A stretch of DNA of 64,000 nucleotides from Scylla paramamosain (Eukaryota; Arthropoda; Malacostraca; Decapoda; Portunidae): NCBI RefSeq assembly GCF_035594125.1, contig NC_087151.1, positions 17,631,001 through 17,695,000 on the forward strand, written 5' to 3'. Shown piece by piece: positions 34,110 to 44,026 of the stretch. Position 1 is the first letter of the stretch, and each line of letters opens with the position of its first letter. Both the position numbers and the translations under genes were made by a program. The notes under the pieces were generated by a model that made no database searches, was not told where the DNA came from, and saw nothing but the letters and a program-made list of their open reading frames with translations.

Positions 34110-36825
34110 TTTATTATGTGGGAAGAGCGCTAGCCAAGGGTAACAGAACTTCAGTTAAAAAAGAAGGCTCTCTGAGGTGCTGGTCCCTGAACAGAGTCGA
34201 AAGCAGTAGTCAAAAATAAGTGTTTTGAAACCTCCCTTTTGAAAGAGTTCAGGTCATAGGAAGGTGAAAATACAGAAGCAGGCAGGGAGTTCCAGGGTTT
34301 ACCAGAGAAAGGGATGAATGACTGAGAATTCTGGTTAACTCTTGCATTAGAGAGGTGGACAGCATAAGGATGAGACAAAGAAGAACATTTTGTGCAGTGA
34401 GGCCATGGGAAGAGGGGAGGCATGCAGTTAGCAAGATCAGAAGAGCAGTTGGCATGAAAATAGCAGTAGAAGATAGCAAGAGATGCAACATTGCGGCGAT
34501 GAGAAAGAGGCTGAAGATAGTCAGTTATAGGAGAGGAATTGATAAGATGAAAACCTTTTGATTGCACCCTGTCTAGAAGAGCAATATGAGTGGAAGACCC
34601 CATACATGGGAAGCATACTCCATACAGGGACAGATAAGGCCCCTGTACAGAGTTAGTAGTTGGGGGGTGAGAAAAACTGGCGGAGATGACTCAGAATGCC
34701 TAACTTCATAGAAGCTACTGTATTTGATGGCTCATAAGACGTACCTTTTCTCCAAAAAAAGTCTCAGGAAATGAGCCTGCGTCCTATGAGGCCAAGGTTC
34801 AGCATTGAGGCAGTGGTTGGTGGTAAGTCTATGACAACAGAGGCTCTAAAATCAAACCCCAGACATCTTTGCACATGTAAACAAAGTGAAGATTGGTATT
34901 ACACTACAAAACTCTTTCTTTCAAGGTAACAATGTGTAATATGTCATACTTACCAGTAATTCACAAAGAATGAAACCAGTCAGGAAGAATTTGCCTAAGT
35001 GACCATGCACCATGCATTGCATGTACCAAAACAAACATGTGGTCGGTTATGCGTCGAACCTGGTGACATGGGCAAGCTTCACTGCATTCTTTACAGTGTG
35101 ATGCCGTTACTCCTTGAAGTAAGACACACTTTCATACAATTAAAATTGCACCTATCTTTTAACATTCTTATGAACAAACTTAATTACCCCTGTAGTCTCT
35201 CACAGTCACTGCCGATGCCATATGCCAGGTACATGTTTACATCTCACAACAGGATTGGTACGTAGGCTACTAGCAAATATTAAAGTTTTTAAATCCAAAA
35301 TATTGGGATCTAATAATGATCTGAATACATGTGAGAGTCTTCAAATGTCAGGTGAAATCCTTCACTTCATATTCAGAGCTTAAATCTGCTCATTTATCTT
35401 TTTTTGTCATTTCAATGTCTGCCAAAACTGGGTGCGTCTTACGAGCCTGTGCGTCTTATGAGCCATCAAATACGGTAATTTGGACTACTGTAATTCAGAA
35501 TTTCCAAGGTTGTCGTGCCAACCTCTTGCCACTACTGTTTGTTGGCACTACTTGCTGCATAAACAGCTGGCATCACTTCAAACACAGGGAAACCATTCCA
35601 TTTTGTTTTCTCCTTATATTATTAAACATGCTCAGTTTTAGCTCCAACCATGTCTCCAGTGAATAAAGGAAATGTTTTTCACTGTGTAAAGTGCAAACAC
35701 TGCACATTTCCCATAAAAGATAAGGTTGAATTTCTGAAAAAAAACTTGATAGCAGTGCGTATGTGTGAAGCTTGTGTGAATTGTATAGCACTGACTCTTC
35801 GACATTTTGTGATATAAAGAAATAAAGAAAAATTGCAGTTTCTTTGCTAACAGTATTGGCTGTACTGATACTATTGGCATCTGCCAGAAATTAAGCATTA
35901 GTGGAAAAAAGTGGTATACAAATATGGGGCATTTTGAAGGTAGGACAAGGCAGTTAACTAATAGGTTGAGTGTATTTTAATATAACCCCTTTGTAATCCA
36001 GCAAAATCACTAATTCAGCACCCTACTGGTCTCAGTGGTGCCAGATTAGTGATGAGCAGCCTGTGTCTCTTGCTAACTTTAATTGCTTCTTTCATTTTAG
36101 CTTCTCATCTAATCTTGCTGATTGCATGCCTCCCCTCTTCCCATGTCCTTGCAGTACAAAGCTTTCTATTTTCATCCCTATTCTGTCTACTTCCCTAATG
36201 CAAGTGTTAAACAGTATTCTAATTGTTCATTCCTTTTACTGATAAACTCCTCACTTGCTTCTGTATTTTTTCCTGTGCTTCACTTGAACTATTTTAAGAG
36301 GTAAGTTTCAAGACAATAATCCTCAAATATTGGACAGTCCTTCTGACTATACTCTGAATGATATCTTCATTGGGTCCTTTTTTTTTTTTTTTTCCATAGA
36401 CCAGAGCCCATTTTTACATGAAAAAAGAATTGCAATGGACTTAAGAATGGCTTTATATTTTAGATAACAGTGGAAAATGTACTTTAGGATAATTTTCTGT
36501 TTCTAGTAAGTGGTTGTCAGTCATGGGGTGTGGATTTGTAGGCAAGCTGTGATATAGTATAATAAGTTTATGAATGAGTTGATGAACAGTTTTATGAGTG
36601 TATCATTTTCACACAGGATTGTTGTGGAGGCCATCATTGATAGTGCTTGGTGGGAAGCAGGCTTCAGTGGGGAGAACGGCCATCACTGCTTCAATTTTCA
36701 GGTCTTGCTGGAGGAGCGACCACATCTGGCTCTCAAGGCCCAGAACAACTGCATCCAACGCACAGATTCTGATGCAAAAGTCACCTATGACTTCAGGTTC
36801 TTTGAGTTCAACTACTATGTTGAAG
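30335..36825 (+). CDS. TRPA-type ankyrin-repeat cation channel, N-terminal cytoplasmic part (three exons, partial)
   Basis: TRPA channels are plasma-membrane, Ca2+-permeable sensors of heat and reactive chemicals with a long cytoplasmic ankyrin stack. Exons visible here are 30335-30428 (after ACAG, before GTGAGT), 30639-32336 (after TTTGCCAG, before GTAGGT) and 36617-36825 (after ACACAG, before GTATGA). The junctions keep frame: RERWEE joins IGVTANTH, and ALKEKRL joins IVVEAIIDSAWWEAGF. Exon 2 (566 codons, no stops) encodes about 15 ankyrin repeats with TPLHLAA-type motifs. Exon 3 matches the pre-S1 linker of TRPA proteins (VVEAIIDSxWWxxGF, YDFRFFEFNYYVEG). The start codon and the transmembrane/pore exons are not in the window. 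I cannot choose between TRPA1, pyrexia-like and waterwitch-like members. Intron 2 is 4,280 bp and packed with transposons. Confidence 0.85.
30525..30610. repeat. (GA)n microsatellite in the first visible TRPA intron
   Basis: A pure GA run of about 85 bp ends 28 bp before the acceptor of the large ankyrin exon. Confidence 0.97.
33191..33769 (+). mobile_element. Helitron-like non-autonomous insertion
   Basis: It splits LINE J4 between ...CTGTCTTA and TTTACTAATAATC. The insert starts TCTTATATAATAAAA and continues with a TGTCTGTCTG run. It ends with a 7-bp hairpin (TTACCTG 33740-33746, CAGGTAA 33754-33760) followed by TTCTGCTAC. Helitrons start TC, end in CTRR about ten bases after a hairpin, and insert between A and T without duplication. 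All but the last terminal base fit. No coding sequence is visible. Confidence 0.6.
34065..34117. repeat. (TTA)n microsatellite at the 3' tail of LINE J5
   Basis: The tract directly abuts the 3' terminus of the minus-strand LINE fragment J5, so on that strand it reads as a (TAA)n tail. Confidence 0.9.
34118..34715 (-). mobile_element. Jockey-like LINE 3' fragment J5
   Basis: The minus strand carries the last 600 bp or so of the family: GSSTHIALLDRVQSKGFHL and CSSDLANCMPPLFPWPHCT in frame, then the 3' untranslated end and tail. It is 5'-truncated exactly where the Tc1/mariner-like element's TA begins (34716). Confidence 0.85.
34718..35475. mobile_element. Tc1/mariner-like non-autonomous DNA transposon, 758 bp
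   Basis: The termini are inverted repeats: left CTGTATTTGATGGCTCATAA, and the right end reverse-complements to CCGTATTTGATGGCTCATAA. Both continue into GACG. TA dinucleotides flank both sides (34716-34717 and 35476-35477). A related sub-terminal motif (GCGTCTTACGAGCC, GCGTCCTATGAGGCC) recurs inside each end. No transposase frame is visible, so it is non-autonomous. The superfamily is assigned from the TA duplication only. Confidence 0.75.
35478..36059. other. No recognisable feature (TRPA intron)
   Basis: About 580 bp of AT-rich intronic sequence with no domain, tRNA or terminal repeats that I can identify. Confidence 0.5.
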
Positions 36826-37074
36826 GTATGAATCACTACATTTTGCAATATCACCTTATGTGAATGTGTAATCTTTACATTAAATGCCAGTATAGAAGGA
36901 AATGACAGCTGGGAAAGATTTCTATTTCTAATACAATAATATCAGTTTTTCCATAGATATACTAATAGTTATGTTGATGTTTGCATTTTTTAGTGCAAGA
37001 TTTACTGTTGTATAATGTACATCTAAAGTGCTGTTATTCTAAATGTGTCACAATTTATCAAAGAAAGAAAAGGG

Positions 37075-37460
37075 CAAGAGATAAGTGTCTTGAAACCTCC
37101 CTCTTGAAAGAGTTCAAGTCATAGGAAGGAGGAAATACAGAAGCAAGAAGGGAGTTCCAGAGTTTACCAGAGAAAGGGAGGAATGAGAATACTGGTTAAC
37201 TCTTGCATTAGAGAGGTAGACAGAATATGGATGAGAGAAAGAACAGTCTTGTCCAGCATGGCTGTGGAAGGATGGGAGACATGTAGTTAGCAAGATCAGA
37301 AGAGAAGTTAGCATGAAAATACTTTCAGAAGATAGCAAGACATGCAGTATAGTAGCAGTGAGAAAGAGGCTGAAGACAGCTTTTGATTCCACCCAGTCTA
37401 AGATAGCAGTATATGTGGAGCTCCTTTAGGGGGATGAGAAAAACTGGTAGAGATGATACC
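37075..37460 (-). mobile_element. Jockey-like LINE 3' fragment, head-to-head with J3
   Basis: The minus strand matches the family 3' region (TTGATTCCACCC, then AAGTGTCTTGAAACCTCCCT) but lacks the terminal 110 bp or so and the tail. Its 5' end directly abuts the 5' end of the plus-strand copy J3 at about 37461. Confidence 0.82.
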
Positions 37461-37507
37461 ACCTCTCCTCTTCTAAACCTCATCTTCTTTTCCTCACTGA
37501 AACTCAG

Positions 37508-38359
37508 GTGTCTGAGGCAACTGACAGTAGCCCCTTTTCTGTTCCCTCCTACTTTCTCTATCCTCATTTTCGATCCAAAGCTGGATGCTGCATTTATGTG
37601 CGCAATGACTTAACCTGCTCTCGTGCCCACGCTCTTGAATCTTCCGAGTTTTCCACCATCTGGCTACGACTACAGAGTCACTCTCAAACTAAATTTATCT
37701 GTGCTGTATACCTCTCTCCTAACTCCTCTGACTATAAGAAATTCTTTGACTACTTAACTTTCAAAGTGGAGCACATTCTGACCCTCTTCCCTTTTGCAGA
37801 GATCTCCATTCTTGGAGACTTCAATGTTCACCACCAGCTTTGGCTTTCCTCTCCCTTCACTGACCATCCTGGTGAACTAGCCTTCAACTTTGCTATCCTC
37901 CATGACCTAGAGCAATTGGTGCAACACCCTACTCGTATTCCTGACCGTCTTGGAGATACGCCCAACATTCTTGACCTTTTCCTGACCTCTAATCCTTCTG
38001 CTTATGCTGTCACCCTGTCTTCTCCGATGGGCTCCTCCAATCACAATCTCATATCTGTATTTTGTCCTATCACCCCAATCCCTCCTCAGGATCCCCCTAA
38101 GCAAAGGTGCCTCTGGCGTTTTGCCTCTGCTAGTTGGGGGGACCTGAGGAGGTATTTTGCTGGTTTTCCTTGGAATGACTACTGCTTCGGTGTCAGAGAC
38201 CCATCTTTGTGTGCTGAGTGCATAACAGAGGTGATAGTGTCTGGCATGGAGGCGTACATTCCTCACTCTTTTTCTCATCCTAAACCTTCTAAACCTTGGT
38301 TTAACACAACTTGTTCTCGTGCTATACATGATAGAGAGTGGCCCACAAAAGGTACTTAA
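37508..38359 (+). pseudogene. Endonuclease domain of jockey-like LINE J3
   Basis: This 283-codon frame is an endonuclease/exonuclease/phosphatase-fold domain that would nick the insertion site. Visible motifs are [52 protein letters not shown] (catalytic Asp-Asn-His region) and [15 protein letters not shown], where SSDH is expected. The Asp before the final His is therefore replaced by Asn. It lacks the N-terminal strand with the catalytic Glu region before TETQVS. After codon 275 or so a one-base loss switches to nonsense. It is a truncated transposon remnant. Confidence 0.85.
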
Positions 38360-38723
38360 GCCTTCCACTGCCAAAATCTCATGCACTTTATATTTCTGCC
38401 CGGAACCATGCCAAGTCTGTTCTCCAACTAGCCAAAAACTCCTTCATTAACAGAAAGTGTCAAAACCTTTCAAGATCTAACTCCCCTTGTGACTTCTAGC
38501 ATCTAGCCAAAAATATCTCCAATAACTTTGTTTCTTCTTCTTTCCCTCCTTTATTTCAACCAGATGGCACCATTGCTATCACATCTATTTCTAAAGCTGA
38601 ACTCTTTGCTCAAACCTTTGCTAAAAACTCTACCTTGGATGATTCTGGACTTGTTCCTCCCTCTCCTCCACCCTCTGACTACTTCATGCCACCTATTAAA
38701 ATTCTTCACAATGATGTTTTTCA

Positions 38724-39376
38724 TACATAGAATGCATACAATGCATAGAAGTAAGAAACAGGGCAAATAGGGTACTAGGATTCATTTTTAGGAGTGTTAA
38801 AAGCAGAAAGCCAGAAGTAATATTAAAGTTATACTTGGTGCTGGTCAGACCTCATCTAGACTATGCTGTGCAGTTCTGGTCCCCACATTACAGGAAAGAT
38901 ATAGGTCTATTAGAATCAGTACAGAGGAGAATGACTTAAAGGATACAGGGGATGAGGAGTATTCCTCACGAGGCAAGATTGAAATTGTTAAATTTACATT
39001 CTTTAGAAAGACGTAGGTTAAGAGGGGACCTGATAGAAGTCTTTTAAGTGGTATAAGGGTTATAACAAGGGGGATGTAGGCAAAATTCTTAGGATCAGTA
39101 ACCAGGGTAGAACAAGAAATAATGGGTTCAAGCTTGAAAAATTTAGGTTTAGGAAGGAGATAGGAAAAAATTGGTTCTCAAATAGAGTGGTAGATGAGTG
39201 GAACAGACTCAGTAATCATGTTGTTAGTGGTAGGACACTAGAGAGCTTTAAGAGAAGATTAGACAGGTTTATGGATGGGGATAATAGATGGAAATAGGTA
39301 GGTATATTTCATACAGGGACTGCCACGTGTAAGCCTGGTTGCTTCTTGCAGCTTCCCTTATTTCTTATGTTCTTAT
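38724..39376 (+). mobile_element. CR1/L2-type LINE 3' fragment nested in J3
   Basis: The plus strand encodes RPHLDYAVQFWSPHYRKDIG, SIPHEARLKLLNLHSLERRR and WFSNRVVDEWNRLSNHVVSG, the C-terminal RT region of a CR1/L2-type LINE. It ends in the tandem octamer TTCTTATGTTCTTATG (39362-39377), the typical tail of that clade. It splits J3 between coding for KILHNDVF and [12 protein letters not shown]. This is a different family from copies A-G and may be the same as the fragment at 26106-27870. Confidence 0.85.
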
Positions 39377-39814
39377 GCCCTTGCTGGCCTAAACCCTCGG
39401 AAGGCTTATGGACCTGATGGGGTCCCTCCTATTGTTCTCCAAAACTGTGCCTCAGTGCTTGCACCTTGCCTAGTCAAACTCTTTCTGCTCTGTCTGTCAA
39501 CATCTACCTTTCCTTCTTGCTGGAAGTTTGCCTACATTCAGCCTGTTCCTAAAAAGGGTGACTGTTCTAATCCCTCAAAATACCATCCTATTGCTTTAAT
39601 TTCCTGCCTATCTAAAGTTTTTGAATCTATCCTCAACAGGAAGATTCTTAAACATCTATCACTTCACAACCTTCTATCTGATTGCCTGTATGGGTTCCAT
39701 CTACTGGTGATCTTCTGGCTTTCCTTACTGAGTCTTGGTCATCCTCTTTTAGAGATTTTCGTGAGAGTTTTGCTGTTGCCTTGGACATATCAAAAACTTT
39801 TGATAGAGTCTTTT

Positions 39815-40884
39815 TTTTTTTTTTATGTAGGAAGGACACTGGCCAAGGGCAACAAAAATCCAATAAAAAAATATGCCCACTGAAATGCCAGTCCCATAAA
39901 AGGGTCAAAGCAGTGGTCAAAAATTGATGAATAAGTGTCTTGAAACCTCCCTCTTGAAGGAATTCAAGTCATAGGAAGGTGGAAATACAGAAGCAGGCAG
40001 GGAGTTCCAGAGTTTACCAGAGAAAGGGATGAATGATTGAGAATACTGGTTAACTCTTGCGTTAGAGAGGTGGACAGGATAGGGGTGAGAAAAAGAAGAA
40101 AGTCTTGTGCAGCAAGGCCGTGGAAGGAGGGGAGGCATGCAGTTAGCAAGATCAGAAGAGCAGTTAGCATGAAAATAGCGGTAGAAGACAGCTAAATATG
40201 CAACATTGTGGCGGTGAGAGAGAGGCTGAAGACAATCAGTTAGAGGAGAGGAGTTGATGAGACAAAAAGCTTTTGCTTCCACCCTGTCTACAAGAGCAGT
40301 ATGAGTGGAATCCCCCCAGACATGTGAAGCATACTCCATACATGAACGGATAAGCCCCTTGTACAGAGTTAGCAGCTGGTGGGGATGAGAAAAACTGGCA
40401 GAGATGTCTCAAAACGCCTGACTTCATAGAAGCTGTTTTAGCTAGATATGAGATGTGAATTTTCCAGTTCAGATTATAAGTAAAGGACAGACTGAGGATG
40501 TTCAGTGTAGAAGAGGGGGACTTCAGTGTCATTGAAGAAGAGGGGATAGTTGTCTGGAAGGTTGTGTCAAGTTGAAAGATGGAGGAAATGAACTTTTGAG
40601 GCATTGAACAATACCAAGTTTACTCTGCCCCAATCAGAAATTTCAGAAAGATTAAAAGTCAAGCGTTCTGTGGCTTCCCTGCGTGATATGTTTACCTCCT
40701 GAAGGGTTGGACGTCTATGAAAAGACGTGGAAAAGTGCAGGGTGGTATCATCAGTGTAGGAGTGGATAGGACAAGAAGTTTGGTTTAGAAGATCAATAAT
40801 GAATAATAAGAAGAGAGTGGGTGACAGGACAGAACCCTGAGGAACACCACTGTTAATAGATTTAGGAGAACAGTGACCGCTGCT
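39815..40884 (-). mobile_element. Jockey-like LINE copy J7, 5'-truncated, poly(A) tail
   Basis: On the minus strand it runs from RT motif GVPQGSVLSPTLFLLF (about 40830) through a YTDDTT box (the catalytic YADD has Ala changed to Thr) to the family 3' terminus, with a poly(A) tail read as T run at 39811-39824. Its 5' end joins the DIRS-like RNase H at about 40884. Its tail end joins plus-strand J3, giving a tail-to-tail inverted arrangement. Confidence 0.85.
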
Positions 40885-42133
40885 CACTGCTGTGGTATTG
40901 TCACAAAATATTTTAATGTTCTTCTCCTGAATTTGCTGTTCAAATGATTTCAAGGAAAGAAGGATGGCTTTGAGTTCCAGTGCATTAATATGTAACTCTT
41001 TTTCTGCTGGCAACCACCTGCCATTTGGCGTTTGGTGGTTAAGGAAGCAGCCCCAACCTAAGCTTGAAGCATCGGTGTACAGCTCAATGTCAGTACCTGT
41101 CCTGAAAATTTTTCTGTTTTCAGCTGCCACATGCTGAACCCACCAAAGCAAATCTTTTTTCATTTCATCTGTGATTTCCATCCACTTCTCAAAGTTGCCT
41201 TTTTCTTTAGTTAGAGCTGCAATTTTTGCCCTTTCCAACTTTCTGTAATGTAACTTAACCATTTCAACCGCTGGGATGGCAGCTACCAAAATGCCAATTA
41301 CTCTAGCAACCTCTCTGATTTTGTCTTTCTTTTTGTTCAGTAATTGTCGACAACTATTCACAAGGCTAAGGATTCTGCGCTCCGGTAGCGTAACTGTCAT
41401 GGTCTCTGAGTTGATGATATTACCCAAATATTCAATTCTTTTGGTGGGTTGTAACACAGACTTTTCTACATTGATGCAGAAACCCATTCTGCTTAAGACC
41501 TGCATTGTGCTTTGAGTGCATTCTTTGCAACCATGAACAGCTGCACATGAGAGTGTCATCAATAAAGCTGGTGATAGTGTATCCCTTCTCTCTCAACGTA
41601 GCAAAGATGGGTTTCATTAGTTTAGTAAAGAGCCGTGGGCCCTCAGAAATACCATTGGGAAGGCATGTGAACTGGTAAATTTTCCCCTGCCATTTAAAAC
41701 AAAGATATTTTTGTTGCTCATCTGCTATCTTTACGGAGTAGTAAGCATGCCGTAAATCAACTGAGGTCATGTAGTCATTATGATTGATGAGCCTAATTGC
41801 CTGCTCAGAGTTTTCCATCTTAAAATGCTTATATGGAATATGCTTGTTTAGCTTCTCTAAATTAAGGACCATTCTATATTCACCATTCTTTTTCTTCCTC
41901 AGAAAAATAGGGGATAGAATCTGCTCATGCTGTCTATGAGTTTCTGTGACTACCTTAAGCTCGAGCAGTTTGTTAATTTCCTGAGATAAAATTCTTTGTT
42001 CTTCAATGGGAAACACATATTCCATTTCATCATGAAATAAATGTTCAATGTTGGCTACATCAATATCAAGATGACAGTTTGCAACAATATCTAAAATAAA
42101 TGGATCACTCGTGATCTTACGCCATTCATGCAC
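40567..42133 (-). pseudogene. DIRS-type reverse transcriptase-RNase H, continuing in frame into LINE RT
   Basis: From 42133 the frame reads MHEWRKITSDPFILDIV, LSPIFLRKKKNGEYRMVLNL, MTSVDLRHAYYSVKIADEQ, PNGISEGPRLFTKLMKP and the catalytic SFIDDTLM (about 41545). A one-base shift near 41540 moves to the second frame (CAAVHGCKECTQSTMQVLSR, KRIEYLGNIINS). RNase H follows with YTDASSLGWGCFL, NALELKAILLSL and FCDNTTAVS. At about 40884 the same open frame runs without a stop into jockey-like RT (SPKSINSGVPQGSVLSPT) and ends at 40567. DIRS identity rests on the RT wording (DLRHAYYSV, FIDDTL) and on the adjacent gag type. Confidence 0.82.
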
Positions 42134-43830
42134 AAACTTATGCAGTCTACCTGCTTCAAATTTGTGGCTTACCTGAGTTATTGCCGGGGATTGTTTCCCC
42201 GGCCCCGGGCGTTTTTTGGCTCAGTGGAGAAGGCCTGCCTTGTGAGGCCACCCCTGCGGGGCCCATAAGGGTGGAATCGTGACAAGAAGCCCCTGTAAGG
42301 CATTCTCCCAAAGAAGCCTCTTGGTTTTGTTCCACCAAACCTGCCAGCTGCCGATTTCCGTGTTGGGAAAGGTTTCTTCGGCGCGATCTTGTTCCTGAGC
42401 TTTTCAGACTCCTCAATCTGTCTTGCTGACTGCGAGACATCGTCACCAAATAGATACCGCATCATTGGTACCTTATCTGAGCACAAGTGAGTGTATTTGG
42501 GATTAATTTCCTGCTTGATGATGAATTGCCTGGCCAAGTTATTACGGTAGTTGGCGTTCCCAAGTAATGCAAGAGCTCCATTTAGCATACCCACTTCCTG
42601 GGCAACCCCTGCGTGACCCTCATCTTGTGCAATTTTGTCTAGAGTAGTGAGCGACTTTATGATGATAGTGGCAGCCATCAGAATGTCATTGCTCACCTCT
42701 CTCATACGAGAATCAGTCTTTTTCGCCTCAACCTTGAGAGCATCAAATATCTGAGCGTTGCAGACGAGAGGGGTTAATGCAGGGCAGTTGTCGGGCCTCC
42801 TGGTAGCCTCGTCCTCCACAATCTGCTTGTATTCTTCTTCACGCATGCCGTGGTCAAATAAGTAATTCACCATATCAGCCACAGGCATCTCAAGATCTAC
42901 TGAAATGTCGTCCGAAGGCCCGTATGTTTTAGCACTGTGCATGAGTACACTGCCAATACTTGGCTCATCGTGAATTTCACCATCTTCATCATCATCATTG
43001 CCATCATCAAAACCAGAAAAACCGGCTGTGGAGTCCGTGAGTCCCGACTGTACAGAGAGGGGACATCCTACCACCCGTTCGTGGCGTTGTGAGGCTGTGT
43101 TGATGATGTTATGGGCGCTACCCTGTCGCACCTCCCCCCCTCCTGGGGGTTCCCTGGCATCCAACATGCCTTGCTGCCTATCATAGGCAGACTTAACCTT
43201 ATCCCTGTTCAATTTTTGGATTTCTCCACGTAGCTCAGTAATAGCCTCAAACATCACTGCCCATTGAGAGGTGTTAGCATCATCCCTTGAAGTACAGGGA
43301 GCTTGAGGAGGTGACAACAGCTCACGCCTTTGTTCCCCTGAGGGCGGGCATTCCTGCCCACGATCACTCCTCCCGGAAGAATAACGCTTTCCGTTAGAGC
43401 TCTCTCGGCAAGAAGAGCTCCTGTGCGTAGTTCTTGCAGAACTACTTCAGCTTCCTCCGTAAGAGGAACGATCCTCGGTGCCAGAAGCCTTGAATCCCCT
43501 CGGGGAGGCTTCATCCACAGTCTCTGCCATGATGGCGGGCCTGCTACCTGCCCCCTGCAACCCAACAGAATAACACTTACTGGGCGAAATAAAGGCACCA
43601 AACCGCTCCACAGATGGATAATGGGTAGAGACGGTCACTGGAACCCGTGTGATCAGAAACTTGTCCTGGGAAACAGGAAACAAAAAAGGGCACCCCAAAC
43701 AAGAGAGCCAGGACAAACGTCTGAACGGCTTGGGATCACTGCAGCAACTGCCGGCACGGGGTGATGTAGCGAATCTCATGGGAAAGCATACTTCAGCAGA
43801 AATGTGATTTGCTGAAGTAAAATTTGTAAA
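40880..43830 (-). mobile_element. DIRS-like (tyrosine-recombinase class) retrotransposon, 5' part
   Basis: The minus strand carries a gag-like ORF (43530-42178) and a DIRS-type RT-RNase H (42133-40884). The Dam-like methylase and tyrosine recombinase that normally follow are absent: the element is cut at RNase H by LINE J7, and J3 lies beyond. About 300 bp upstream of gag, to 43830, is probably its terminal region and contains a hairpin at 43790-43818. The sequence is visibly richer in GC than its surroundings. Confidence 0.78.
42178..43530 (-). pseudogene. DIRS-like Gag protein (one in-frame stop)
   Basis: The start at 43530 reads MAETVDEASPRGFKASGTED. A single TGA (43447-43449) interrupts the frame, which then stays open to 42178. 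The body has a basic/helical N-terminal part (MFEAITELRGEIQKLNRDK), an acidic stretch (DDGNDDDEDGEIHDE), a helical region (VADMVNYLFDHGMREEEY, NDILMAATIIIKSLTTLDKI) and YLFGDDVSQSARQIEESEKL. The C-terminus is Arg/Gly/Phe-rich and probably binds nucleic acid. DIRS Gag proteins have this overall plan; I know of no enzymatic role. It overlaps no other gene, and the RT frame starts about 45 bp downstream. Confidence 0.75.
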
Positions 43831-43914
43831 AGAGTGTCTGTTTGTCCTCACATCTGGTGTGATGCATCAGTGTGGCTGTGCAGTACCATTACATCTAAAA
43901 CTGTGTGTGTTTTT

Positions 43915-44026
<112 letters not shown>

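Larger units (their letters stand above)
32740..36330 (+). mobile_element. Jockey-like LINE copy J4/J6 in the TRPA intron, split by later insertions
   Basis: Plus-strand RT sequence resumes from FDIV and HKALISK at 32755. It includes SYADDTTPDF (32910), then the C-terminal region at 33770-34060 (LNWKPHLMSL, LSHQLL). The more distal 3' part reappears at about 36060-36330 (LIACLPS, then the sequence preceding LNYFKR). The 2 kb between 34064 and 36060 holds a minus-strand LINE fragment, a Tc1/mariner-like element and unassigned sequence. A Helitron-like insertion lies at 33191-33769. All frames are broken. Joining the two halves as one copy is an inference from the order of the coding segments. 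Confidence 0.7.
37462..39812 (+). mobile_element. Jockey-like LINE copy J3 (endonuclease and RT N-terminal half), interrupted
   Basis: The plus strand begins inside the endonuclease ([18 protein letters not shown]) and runs through [14 protein letters not shown]. After a foreign insertion (38724-39376) it continues into RT ([44 protein letters not shown]). It stops at 39812, where the poly(T) of minus-strand copy J7 begins. A missing base near 38335-38342 shifts the frame after the endonuclease. The endonuclease frame 37508-38359 is otherwise intact and very close to that of J1. Confidence 0.87.

Noticed and set aside
37907..38386. 159-codon minus-strand frame opposite LINE J3, and the similar 1628-1918 and 50139-50375 frames opposite J1 and J8
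   Set aside because: They are antisense shadows of the endonuclease coding sequence, recurring only because the LINE copies are similar.
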